Source of the DNA: Arenibacter latericius DSM 15913
GTDB taxonomy: Bacteria > Bacteroidota > Bacteroidia > Flavobacteriales > Flavobacteriaceae
Reading direction: 5' to 3'
Assembly: GCF_000424985.1 (NCBI RefSeq)
Contig: NZ_AUKX01000012.1
Location: forward strand, 1 to 64,000
DNA length: 64,000 bases
Shown: positions 8,378-16,615 of the stretch, one piece after another
Layout: each line of letters starts with the position of its first letter
How positions within the stretch are numbered: position 1 is the first letter of the stretch
The notes under the pieces: generated by a model
What the model was told of the DNA's origin: nothing
What the model saw: the letters and a program-made list of their open reading frames with translations, nothing else
Databases searched by the model: none
Program-made: the position numbers and the translations under genes

Positions 8378-9577
8378 TCACCAAAGTGGTTTGGTTGGGA
8401 CAAAAGAAACCGATTCTCCCGCTTCATAAAATTCTTTTACTGGATCTAAAACTATAAAACCATCTGTAAGCGCTAAACTGGTAAGGTCTCCAGAGCCATT
8501 TTCCTTTACCTGAGAGACTAATAATCGTCCATCTGCACATTTTAATCTTACTCTTAGTAACAGCGTTAAGTCGCCCTTAACGGGGATCCCCTCCTCCAAA
8601 ATTACGGTAATTTTTGGGTTGGGAAGATTTAAGGAAGATCTTAACCAATTTTTAAAGTAGACCTGATAGTTAGCAAAGGTAGAAGCTGGATTACCAGGAA
8701 AAGAAAACACCAAAGTGCCAATAGTAGGTTGTTTACCAAACCAAAAGGGTTTTCCAGGTCTTTGAAGCACCCGATGAAATACTTTATCTACCCCCAATTC
8801 TTCTAGTACGTCAGGAATAAAATCGTACTTTCCTTTAGATACCCCACCACTGAGCAGAACTACCTCAAAATTATACAGGATATTAGCTAATTCCTCCTTG
8901 ATAACTTCCTTCTCATCTACAAGGTGAAATTCTTTTGGAACTATGCCCTCTTGAGATAATGCTCCGAAAAGGGTGTGAATATTAGATTTCCTAATCTGAT
9001 GTGATAGGGGTTGCTCCCCTACTTCTACTAACTCGTTCCCTGTAGAGATAATAGCGACCCTAGGGAGTCTTTTCACTAATACGGTAGATTTCCCTACGGA
9101 AGCCAAAACGCCTATCTCTGAGGCTGTAATTTTGGTGTTTTTTTGTAGCACCGTTTCTCCCGATTTCCTATCGCTACCTTTAGGGTGAATATCCTGTCCC
9201 TTGGTTGGGTTCTGTATTAAAGTAGCCCAACCGTTTTCTATCACCAAATGCTCGTACATTACTACGGTATCGGCATTATCTGGAACAACAGCTCCAGTCA
9301 TTATTTCAATTGCTTGCTCCGTGTTACTCAAAAGTGTAGGCGCCACACCTGCGGGGAGTATACCTTCTATTTTAAAAGTAGTCTGCCCAGTAGCAATAGA
9401 ATCGTAATTTATAGCAATGCCATCTTTTGTAGCTCTATTAAACGGAGGGAAATCTCTATCTGCAATAACTTCTTCGGCAAGTACCCTTCCCATTGCCATT
9501 TTTAAAGGGATTTGTTCTGTACCAAAATCCTGTTTATAATCTAATACTTTTTTAAGTGCTTCTTTAAATGAAATCAT
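8378..9577 (-). CDS. moeA: Molybdopterin molybdotransferase MoeA
   Basis: MoeA inserts molybdate into adenylylated molybdopterin in the cytoplasm. The 399-residue length is normal. The N-terminal part has DRDFPPFNRATKDGIAI and ILPAGVAPTLLSNTEQAIEIMTGAVVP. The MoCF-binding domain has RVAIISTGNELVEVGEQP and VVLLSGGVSKGKYDFIPDVL, and the FSFPGNPAST motif follows. The C-terminal barrel domain is short but present. It sits 40 bp downstream of moeB in the cofactor operon. Confidence 0.93.
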   Translation of the reverse strand: MISFKEALKKVLDYKQDFGTEQIPLKMAMGRVLAEEVIADRDFPPFNRATKDGIAINYDSIATGQTTFKIEGILPAGVAPTLLSNTEQAIEIMTGAVVPDNADTVVMYEHLVIENGWATLIQNPTKGQDIHPKGSDRKSGETVLQKNTKITASEIGVLASVGKSTVLVKRLPRVAIISTGNELVEVGEQPLSHQIRKSNIHTLFGALSQEGIVPKEFHLVDEKEVIKEELANILYNFEVVLLSGGVSKGKYDFIPDVLEELGVDKVFHRVLQRPGKPFWFGKQPTIGTLVFSFPGNPASTFANYQVYFKNWLRSSLNLPNPKITVILEEGIPVKGDLTLLLRVRLKCADGRLLVSQVKENGSGDLTSLALTDGFIVLDPVKEFYEAGESVSFVPTKPLW

Positions 9578-9617
9578 AGTTGCAATTTACGGAACCTATC
9601 TAATGCCTAGTTCGACA

Positions 9618-10694
9618 TTATTTTTGATGTATCATAAGTTTATTAAGACCTCCTTCTACATTATAAAAGGAATAATCCTTTAATATTCCTTGTAACCTAC
9701 TTACCCCTGTTCTGCTACGGCTCCCGGACTGACAGATAAGATAAATAGGCTCGTTAGAATTCATTTCTAAATGGACCTCCATAAGTTGATCTAATGGAAT
9801 GTTAACCGCCTTAGATTGTATCCATGAATCCTTTTTAAACTCTTCTTCAGTCCTAACATCTATCACTTGTAAGTTATTATTGGACTCCCAAATTTTTAGA
9901 AACGCCTCACTCCCTATAGTTGCAATAGCTTCGCAACTTTCGTTTCCATAGCTTTCTTTTAAGGATAATAGTTGAAAGTTTTTTGGATTCGCATTAAATT
10001 TTATTGTTTGATAGTTATGCGCCAAACCGTTGAACAAGAGTAACTTCCCAGCCATTATTTCTCCTATATGAGTAATTATCTTAACAACTTCTAAGGCTTG
10101 AAGCGATCCAATAATTCCTGGTATTACACCAAGCACACCGTTCTCGTTACAATTAGGTATTTCATTTTGGGAGGGCATATTAGGGAACAAACATCTATAG
10201 GTAGGTCCACCTTTGTAGTTATAAACACTAAGCTGTCCCTCAAAGCCTTGGATAGCACCCGAAACAAATGGTTTATTAAGGATAACACAGGCGTCATTCA
10301 CTAAATATCGGGTAGGAAAATTATCGGATCCGTCTAATACTAAGTCAAATTGTGAAATAATCTCCAAAGCATTTTCTCTGTTTAGAAATTTTTCAAACGC
10401 AATAAAATTGGTGGCCGAATTTTGGGACTTTAAGTGTGCCACAAGGGTTTTTAATTTAGATTTCCCTAAATCGACTTCCTTATACAATACCTGTCGTTGT
10501 AGATTTGTAAGTTCTATATTATCTTGCTCAATAATACCTAAGGTTCCCACTCCCATAGCATTTAGGTAAGATAGCGCTGGAGTTCCTAGTCCCCCCGCTC
10601 CAATTACCAAAACTCGGGCATCTTTTAATTTCTGTTGGGCCTCTGGACCAAATTCTTTTAAATTAGTTTGCCTTTGATATCTATTGAATTCCAT
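9618..10694 (-). CDS. moeB: MoeB/ThiF-type adenylyltransferase fused to a rhodanese domain
   Basis: The N-terminal E1-like domain (about 1-240) should adenylylate the C-terminal GG of MoaD so that sulfur can be loaded. It has the ATP loop VIGAGGLGTPALSYLNAMGVG, then NLQRQVLY and DGSDNFPTRYLVND. The C-terminal rhodanese domain (about 260-358) has a candidate persulfide cysteine in LICQSGSRSRTG. The usual MoeB zinc ligands look altered: TYRCLFP replaces CYRCLFP, and no second CxxC is seen before the rhodanese part. The fusion resembles eukaryotic MOCS3. It lies between mobA and moeA. ThiF-like use for thiamine is possible but less likely given the neighbours. Confidence 0.88.
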   Translation of the reverse strand: MEFNRYQRQTNLKEFGPEAQQKLKDARVLVIGAGGLGTPALSYLNAMGVGTLGIIEQDNIELTNLQRQVLYKEVDLGKSKLKTLVAHLKSQNSATNFIAFEKFLNRENALEIISQFDLVLDGSDNFPTRYLVNDACVILNKPFVSGAIQGFEGQLSVYNYKGGPTYRCLFPNMPSQNEIPNCNENGVLGVIPGIIGSLQALEVVKIITHIGEIMAGKLLLFNGLAHNYQTIKFNANPKNFQLLSLKESYGNESCEAIATIGSEAFLKIWESNNNLQVIDVRTEEEFKKDSWIQSKAVNIPLDQLMEVHLEMNSNEPIYLICQSGSRSRTGVSRLQGILKDYSFYNVEGGLNKLMIHQK

Positions 10695-10782
10695 TTATAG
10701 AAAATGTTATTAGGATATTTCTAACGAAGAATGTAGATGGTTAACTTATTTTCCTACTATTTATCCTTTTAAAATTGTTATT

Positions 10783-10860
10783 ATGAGCCTTAAGTTATGC
10801 CCTGTATGTAACACTATAGGCTGCGGGATTCATTACAATATTGATAATACCTTTTCGTAA
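10783..10860 (+). CDS. Possible 25-residue cysteine-rich micro-ORF
   Basis: On the strand opposite the operon, an ATG at 10783 opens MSLKLCPVCNTIGCGIHYN and ends at a TAA at 10860, overlapping the 3' end of mobA. The C-x-x-C plus C pattern resembles a zinc knuckle. It is short, antisense at its end, and has no visible promoter, so chance is a strong alternative. Confidence 0.15.
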   Translation: MSLKLCPVCNTIGCGIHYNIDNTFS

Positions 10861-11417
10861 TCTTCCTTATAATTGGCATTCAACAATACTTCCTCATTTT
10901 CTGGGTAAAGCAGCTGAATATCTTCATTAATTAAGAATTTACGGGGACAAGACCCATTTCCTGCATTTAGATATGCAATGGATTTATGTAATCCTTCCGG
11001 TTCCCATATCGCACAAAGGGGTTCTGGCAAGCCACTTTCTCTTGTAGCAAAGGCAGTAGCAAGTTTACTAGCGTCTCTTCCTAGAATCAACTGTTTTAAC
11101 GCATTTAGATCCATCAAAGGCAGATCACAAGCCAATACCAACCAACTTGCCTTAGGGTCTAGGTAATGTGCACTTAAAAGACCATTATAAGGCCCCTTAT
11201 ATTCATCCCGATCTACAATCAACTTATATTCTTCACTAAACTCAGGAACCTGTTCTTCCCTAACACTCATATAGGCATTATTACAAAGTGGTTTTAGTAA
11301 GTTGTAAAGATACTCGCGTTGCGGTACCCCATGGTAATCTATCAGCCCCTTATCAATTCCCATTCTTGTACTTTTCCCACCGGAAAGTACAAGTCCGTTT
11401 ATTTTATTAGCTTTCAT
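10833..11417 (-). CDS. mobA: MobA-like molybdenum cofactor guanylyltransferase
   Basis: This 194-residue protein begins with the NTP-binding loop GLVLSGGKSTRMGIDKGLIDY, typical of MobA, and has the metal aspartate in LVLACDLPLMD. MobA adds GMP to Mo-molybdopterin to form the bis-MGD precursor. Its presence beside an XDH-type enzyme, which normally uses MPT or MCD without bis-MGD, is a small puzzle, because a MocA-type protein is encoded in the same operon. The start is the ATG just downstream of moaA. Confidence 0.85.
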   Translation of the reverse strand: MKANKINGLVLSGGKSTRMGIDKGLIDYHGVPQREYLYNLLKPLCNNAYMSVREEQVPEFSEEYKLIVDRDEYKGPYNGLLSAHYLDPKASWLVLACDLPLMDLNALKQLILGRDASKLATAFATRESGLPEPLCAIWEPEGLHKSIAYLNAGNGSCPRKFLINEDIQLLYPENEEVLLNANYKEDYEKVLSIL

Positions 11418-11438
11418 AACAGCAATTTTCTTTTATGA

Positions 11439-12422
11439 TTAGCCTCCAATGGAGGTCATGGAATTTTGAAATATTCCCGAATATTTTTCTTGTTCCTCAA
11501 AGCCTGTTTTAGATCTACTCCCAATAGCCTTAAGAATATGTTCTTTAATTCGCTCTTCTACATTCTCCCCTCTCATTATATCTCTTAAATTCAGTCTAGG
11601 CTTACCATAAAGGCAAGTAATTACATCTCCGGTGGCCGAAATCCTAAGTCGATTACAACTTCCACAAAAGGTTCTAGAAAAAGAAGGGATTAGACCAAAG
11701 GTGCTTTTATGTCCCTTAATTTGGTAATTAATAGAAGTAGATGTTTTGGGCGATTCTAATTTTGTAATATCAGGAAATTCCGATTGTATATGGGCTAATA
11801 TCTTCTTATAATCCCATGTAATGGAATTAAAAGATTTACTGCCCCCGTTAAATGGCATTTCTTCCAGAAACCTAACGGATACCGGATAATGCCGCATTAA
11901 CTTTAAAATAGGAATAATGTCTTGAGTATTCTGACCTTCCAATGCAATAAAATTAATCCGTACGTTAAATCCTTCTTCAATAAGCCTAGTAAGGTTATTA
12001 TAGACCGTATCATATTGATCTCTTCGGGTAATTTTTTTAAAAGTCTCCTCTTCATTCGCATCTAGGCTTACATTGATATTTAGGATGCCTAGTTCTTTTA
12101 ATTCTTTTATATAGGGTCCTATCAAAGTGGCATTAGTGGTGATAGAAATATCCTTTAACCCTTCTAATTTGGATAATTTTCGCAGCAAAACCAATAAATC
12201 CTTCCTTACAAACGGTTCCCCTCCTGTAATACGGATTTTATCGATGCCTTGTTCTACCATAATTTCACTTAATCGACATAATTCTTCTATAGTGAAAAGC
12301 TGACTTTTTTTGGCAAAATCAATTCCTTCCGAAGGCATGCAATAGTTACAGCGTAAATTACACCGATCTGTAACTGCAAGTCGTAAATAATTGATTTTTC
12401 TATTATGATTGTCTACTAACAT
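11439..12422 (-). CDS. moaA: GTP 3',8-cyclase MoaA (radical SAM)
   Basis: MoaA makes 3',8-cyclo-GTP, the first step of molybdopterin synthesis, with MoaC finishing to cPMP. The radical SAM cluster is RCNLRCNYCMPSEG. The second Fe-S cluster has CGSCNRLRIS followed by ITCLYG, and the protein ends with the required GG tail (MTSIGG). The 327-residue length is normal. It is 16 bp downstream of moaD. No moaC gene follows; it must be elsewhere if the pathway is complete. Confidence 0.95.
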   Translation of the reverse strand: MLVDNHNRKINYLRLAVTDRCNLRCNYCMPSEGIDFAKKSQLFTIEELCRLSEIMVEQGIDKIRITGGEPFVRKDLLVLLRKLSKLEGLKDISITTNATLIGPYIKELKELGILNINVSLDANEEETFKKITRRDQYDTVYNNLTRLIEEGFNVRINFIALEGQNTQDIIPILKLMRHYPVSVRFLEEMPFNGGSKSFNSITWDYKKILAHIQSEFPDITKLESPKTSTSINYQIKGHKSTFGLIPSFSRTFCGSCNRLRISATGDVITCLYGKPRLNLRDIMRGENVEERIKEHILKAIGSRSKTGFEEQEKYSGIFQNSMTSIGG

Positions 12423-12438
12423 TTATTCGCATTTTCCA

Positions 12439-12693
12439 TTATCCCCCACTTACTGGTGGAATAAGTGCAATTTCATCAAAATTATCGATAATAGTATCAT
12501 CATCTGCATATGAATTATTTACAGCAATTGCTAAAGAGGATAGTTTGTTTAGATCTGGGTACATTATACCCAAGTATTCTTTAAGTTCTTTTACAGTTTT
12601 TGTTTTTTTAGAGCCAAATTCACTTGTACTCGGCATAGATAAAGTAGAACTACCAACGATATCCTTAGTAATTCCAAAAAGTAGTATTGTCAT
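12439..12693 (-). CDS. moaD: Molybdopterin synthase sulfur-carrier subunit MoaD
   Basis: This ubiquitin-fold protein ends with ALIPPVSGG, the C-terminal GG that receives sulfur from the MoeB-rhodanese system. The ATG at 12691-12693 (MTILLFGITKDIVGS) is preferred over one ten codons upstream, since it starts just after the iorB stop and matches family length (84 residues). The internal block VKELKEYLGIMYPDL is also typical. Its catalytic partner MoaE is not encoded nearby. Confidence 0.9.
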   Translation of the reverse strand: MTILLFGITKDIVGSSTLSMPSTSEFGSKKTKTVKELKEYLGIMYPDLNKLSSLAIAVNNSYADDDTIIDNFDEIALIPPVSGG

Positions 12694-12694
12694 A

Positions 12695-14923
12695 TTAACC
12701 TTTAATTGTTTTTTCCGAAACATTCATTAGCTCCGGGAATTTTAAAAATGGCTGTGCAGTAAATCTATTACCGGTAGCAGCCTTTAGAGCGTTTGCCACT
12801 GCAGCTCCTGCTGGTGGCAAGGTAGGCTCTCCTAATCCTGTGGGTGCTATATCACTTTCTATCATATGTGTTTCTACCACAGGAACTTCTCTCATTCTTA
12901 TTAAACGATAGCTATCGTAGTTGTTTGAATTAGGTATTCCATCTGAGAACTCCAAATCGCCATACATGGCATGACCCACACCATCTATTACCCCACCTTC
13001 AATCTGATTTATAGCTCCTAAGGGATTCACCACTACCCCACAATCTACTACACAGGTTACCTTTTTCACAACGGGAATTCCATTTTCTATTTCTACATCG
13101 GCAACCTCTGCAACATGAGAGTTATGACAATAGTAAGCAGCAAAACCTTGGTAAGTTCCAGCTCCTTTTCTTCCCCATCCCGATTTCTCAACTGCTACAT
13201 TGATTACATTTTCTAATCGTTCTGGAGAATATTCAATACGCTCATCTGTAGTACCTTTTACATTTTGCAAAAGATCTATTCGCAATTGTATAGGGTCTAC
13301 TTCCATAGTTTCTGCTAACTCATCAAAAAAGCTTTGCTCAGCAAAGGCTAAGAAATTGGTATAGGGTGCCCTCCAAGCCCCGGTAGTAATGTTACTCTTG
13401 TAATTAGCTACATCTACCTGATAATTGGCGATTGCTCCTGCAGGAAAAAAATTAGGTATTAGTCCATACATATTCCCGTTAATAGCAGCTTCTTTTAGAT
13501 GGTAAGCAGTAACTTCACCATCCTTAACAGCCGCTTTAATTCTATATTTTATAGCTGGACGATAGGTACCAGCAGTCATATCATCTTCCCTAGTATAAAT
13601 TAACTTAACTGGCTTTTTAATAACATTTGAAATTTCTGCTGCTTCATAAACAAAATCACCATACAGTCTTCTTCCAAAACCACCACCCATACGGGTCATT
13701 TCTAAGTGTACATCCTTAACATCTCTTCCCAACATACCTGCTACAGCGGTGGCAGCAAATTCTGGTGTCTGCACTGGCCCTACTAAGTGTATTTTTTCGC
13801 TGGTAACATTGGCAAAATAGTTCATGGGTTCCATACAATTATGGGGTAAAAAGGGCGACTCGTAGGTGCGTTCCAAAATCATATCTGCCTGAGAAAATGC
13901 GCTATTTATATCCCCATCTTTTCGTAGCGTTTCAAATTTATTACCATCCAAAAGACCTAATAATTGTTGGTCTTGATATTCCGTGCTTTCTAAAGGAGTT
14001 TCTTCTATCCAGTTTGCTTTTATGGCCTCTTTAGCTTTCATAGCTTCCCATGTGGTTTTTGCTATAACCACAACTTTGTCACTATTCGCTAAAGCAACTG
14101 TCCAGTTATTACTTTCCCCGGAAGTAAGTGCTCTTGCCTTTTCACCTATTGTAATAACATCTATAACTCCTGGCATAGCTCTTGCTTCGGTATCATCAAA
14201 AGATGCTAATTTCTGACCAAAAGCTGGTGGTCTAACCACAGCAGCATATACCATTCCATCTACCTTATAATCTAGTCCAAAAAGAGGTTTTCCGGTAACT
14301 ATCTTATCAAGGTCCACATTAGGTGCATCCGTACCAATAATTTTAAAATCTTTATGATTTTTTAAGGTTACTTTTTCTGGTACTTCTAAAAAGGAAGCAT
14401 CCCTAACTACGTCTCCATATCCTAATGTTTCTCCTTTACCATTGGTTATTACTCCTTCTGATGTGGTACAAGTAGACGGATCTACTCCCCATCTAGCAGC
14501 AGCAGCATTTACTAACATCTGTCTTGCTGTAGCCCCAGTATGCCTTAAAGGTTCCCACCCAAGTCGGATAGATTGACTCCCCCCAGCAAGCTGTCGGGTA
14601 TAATTTTCAGTATCTAATATCCCTTGTTGTACATAGACATTTTTCCATGCCACATCCAATTCCTCTGCAATAAGCATTGGCATAGCTGTTTTTACCCCCT
14701 GCCCTATTTCTGGATTGGGAGCAAATATAGTTACCATCCCATTATCTGCGATCTTTATAAACGCATTAAAATCGTTGAAATTTAGTTTAGAAATATCTAC
14801 TGGTGGTTTTATTTTGGGTTTACATGCGGTAAAAAGATTAAAACCTATTAGAATTCCGCCCCCAACTAAGGATGAAGTCCTAATAAAATCCCTTCGATTA
14901 AAAGCTATTTTGGATGTTGACAT
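12695..14923 (-). CDS. iorB: Periplasmic molybdopterin-binding oxidoreductase large subunit (IorB/XDH type)
   Basis: This 742-residue protein belongs to the xanthine-dehydrogenase/isoquinoline 1-oxidoreductase beta family. It starts with a Tat signal, FNRRDFIRTSSLVGGG, so it is exported folded with cofactor. The repeated aldehyde-oxidase molybdopterin blocks are present: NPEIGQGVKTAMPMLIAEEL, GGSQSIRLG, RMGGGFGRRLYGDF, GAWRAPYTNF, and the active-site block GLGEPTLPPAGAAVANAL, where E is the expected base. Together with IorA it would hydroxylate an N-heterocycle or oxidise an aldehyde; the substrate is not readable. It is second in the operon. No cytochrome c subunit, which often accepts its electrons, is encoded beside it. 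Confidence 0.92.
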   Translation of the reverse strand: MSTSKIAFNRRDFIRTSSLVGGGILIGFNLFTACKPKIKPPVDISKLNFNDFNAFIKIADNGMVTIFAPNPEIGQGVKTAMPMLIAEELDVAWKNVYVQQGILDTENYTRQLAGGSQSIRLGWEPLRHTGATARQMLVNAAAARWGVDPSTCTTSEGVITNGKGETLGYGDVVRDASFLEVPEKVTLKNHKDFKIIGTDAPNVDLDKIVTGKPLFGLDYKVDGMVYAAVVRPPAFGQKLASFDDTEARAMPGVIDVITIGEKARALTSGESNNWTVALANSDKVVVIAKTTWEAMKAKEAIKANWIEETPLESTEYQDQQLLGLLDGNKFETLRKDGDINSAFSQADMILERTYESPFLPHNCMEPMNYFANVTSEKIHLVGPVQTPEFAATAVAGMLGRDVKDVHLEMTRMGGGFGRRLYGDFVYEAAEISNVIKKPVKLIYTREDDMTAGTYRPAIKYRIKAAVKDGEVTAYHLKEAAINGNMYGLIPNFFPAGAIANYQVDVANYKSNITTGAWRAPYTNFLAFAEQSFFDELAETMEVDPIQLRIDLLQNVKGTTDERIEYSPERLENVINVAVEKSGWGRKGAGTYQGFAAYYCHNSHVAEVADVEIENGIPVVKKVTCVVDCGVVVNPLGAINQIEGGVIDGVGHAMYGDLEFSDGIPNSNNYDSYRLIRMREVPVVETHMIESDIAPTGLGEPTLPPAGAAVANALKAATGNRFTAQPFLKFPELMNVSEKTIKG

Positions 14924-14959
14924 AATATTAATTTTTTAGTCCTAAATGAAGAAAAGGAT

Positions 14960-15433
14960 TTATGATTTTGAAGATGATGATTTACTTGCTGCTAATGCCA
15001 CTGCCTTATGAATTCTAGTGTAAGCAGCACACCTACAAATATTACCATGCATAGCACTTTTTATTTCCATTTCATCTGGATTTGGATTTCTACTTAAAAA
15101 AGCAGTTGCTGTCATGATTTGTCCGGCCTGACAATAACCACATTGCGGCACATCTACTTCCTTCCAAGCCAATTGTACTGGATGATCTCCATTTTCGGAC
15201 AATCCCTCTATTGTAGTTATTTCTTTTTCTTCTATAGATGAAATTGGCAAAGAACAACTCCTAACAGCATTCCCGTCTATATGCACGGTACATGCACCAC
15301 ATTGTGCTATTCCGCAACCGAACTTTGTACCTACTAAATTTAAATGATCCCTTAGGACCCATAACAAAGGGGTGTCGCTTGCTACATCTATACTTTGAGG
15401 TTTTCCGTTAACTGTGATTTTATAAGTTGGCAT
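14960..15433 (-). CDS. iorA: [2Fe-2S] subunit of IorAB-type oxidoreductase
   Basis: This 157-residue two-cluster ferredoxin-type subunit carries electrons from the molybdenum site. The plant-type cluster is [17 protein letters not shown] with a fourth cysteine in VRSCSLP. The second cluster is [10 protein letters not shown] plus [12 protein letters not shown]. The tail is serine-rich. It has no Tat signal of its own, so it probably travels with IorB. It is the first gene of the nine-gene operon. Confidence 0.93.
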   Translation of the reverse strand: MPTYKITVNGKPQSIDVASDTPLLWVLRDHLNLVGTKFGCGIAQCGACTVHIDGNAVRSCSLPISSIEEKEITTIEGLSENGDHPVQLAWKEVDVPQCGYCQAGQIMTATAFLSRNPNPDEMEIKSAMHGNICRCAAYTRIHKAVALAASKSSSSKS

Positions 15434-15543
15434 AGTAGTTTTAGTTTAATTCCATCAAGACTTTACAAGTTATTAAAATTAAAAATATAAAAAATCAATT
15501 TAACAGTTTCTTGTGCGTGAGGAGAAACAATTTCATCCTCTCT

Positions 15544-16254
15544 TTACAAACTAGATTTATCTAAATAACAATGAACGTTTGGGTGTAGCCATAAAAACGA
15601 GGCGGGCAAAAAAGTAGAAATCTCTTTGTTCATTAATTTTTTAATGACATCTTTTTTACCCTCACCGGTGAGTAAGAATATAATTTCTTTAGATTGCAAA
15701 AGAGTAGCCATTCCAAGAGTAAGTCCATAATTTGGCTTGTGGGACATGGTTTTTGTCATACTTCCCATTAAAGAAGTAGGACTAAGTTCTGCAATATGAC
15801 AATTGGGGGTTAGGTGTTTTGATGGTTCATTAAAACCAAGGTGACCATTTCTACCCATTCCTAAGATACATATATCTAATGGGCCTTTTTCCTGGATTTC
15901 ATTATCCATTCGGTTACATTCTTTTTTTGCATCTACTGGGCTGCTATCGAACGACAGGTATCTTTCTTGTGGAATATTCATAGGCTCTAAAAGATTGGTC
16001 TTAAGATAGGTTTCGCAAGAATTAGGATCGGAGGCAGAAAGACCACCCCATTCATCCTGTTTTATAATCTTCAATTCATCAAATAAGGCTGACTCCTTTT
16101 TATAATGGTCTACCAGTTTTTTATATAACCCCATGGGAGAAGCACCTTTGGTGGGACAAAGAAGTTGGTTTGGTTGCTCCCTAAGGTTTGCTATGATTTG
16201 GTCACAGGCCATTTGACTCATTTCATGATAATCTGAACAATAATGTATTTCCAT
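15544..16254 (-). CDS. Glucosamine/galactosamine-6-phosphate isomerase-like deaminase (NagB family)
   Basis: This 236-residue protein has the NagB/6-phosphogluconolactonase fold. Motifs in order are PTKGASPMGLYKKL (phosphate loop), IKQDEWGGL (catalytic aspartate), DICILGMGRNGHLGFNEP (catalytic histidine) and LTLGMATLLQSKEIIFLLTG. NagB-type enzymes turn an amino-sugar 6-phosphate into a ketose phosphate plus ammonia. The length and LGMATLLQSKEI pattern fit the AgaI/short branch as well as NagB, so I do not give a symbol. It is monocistronic, divergent from the vWA lipoprotein gene. Confidence 0.83.
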   Translation of the reverse strand: MEIHYCSDYHEMSQMACDQIIANLREQPNQLLCPTKGASPMGLYKKLVDHYKKESALFDELKIIKQDEWGGLSASDPNSCETYLKTNLLEPMNIPQERYLSFDSSPVDAKKECNRMDNEIQEKGPLDICILGMGRNGHLGFNEPSKHLTPNCHIAELSPTSLMGSMTKTMSHKPNYGLTLGMATLLQSKEIIFLLTGEGKKDVIKKLMNKEISTFLPASFLWLHPNVHCYLDKSSL

Positions 16255-16615
16255 ATTTAGTCAGCGGTTTATCATCCCATAATGTTGTAGCCAATTTTTC
16301 TTGAAAAAAGCTCTATTACATTATAAAGACATATTAAAGATTTAGTTGATTAGATTTAATTATTTGTCAATTCCTTAGACCTTACCCATTAAAATAAAGT
16401 ATTAATAATAGGTTGCCAAAAGGGTGAATTTACTCTAATCTAGCTTTATGAATATAGACTAGAAGTAGAGTACATATAGCAATAAAAATGTCTATGTAAG
16501 CTACGAAAAATAAATTTGAATAAAGTCCTTAACAATAATTAACATAGAATTTTTATTCGATTATAATTTTAAATAGTTTTGACCGTTCTGCTAAATGAAC
16601 CTAATTTATTTGAAA
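16255..16615 (+). other. Divergent intergenic region with -7 box TAGTTTTG
   Basis: No gene is visible. TAGTTTTG at 16574-16581 matches the Bacteroidetes -7 consensus TAnnTTTG exactly, but no clear -33 TTG is seen at the usual spacing. Transcription would start near 16586, about 30 bases before the preferred ATG of the vWA lipoprotein. Confidence 0.4.

Noticed and set aside
7365-8384. TTG start for xdhC
   Set aside because: It would overlap moeA; the ATG three codons later fits the family start and the two-base spacing.
6754-15433. Molybdenum-cofactor riboswitch before iorA
   Set aside because: The 110 bases upstream of iorA are AT-rich without multi-stem structure.
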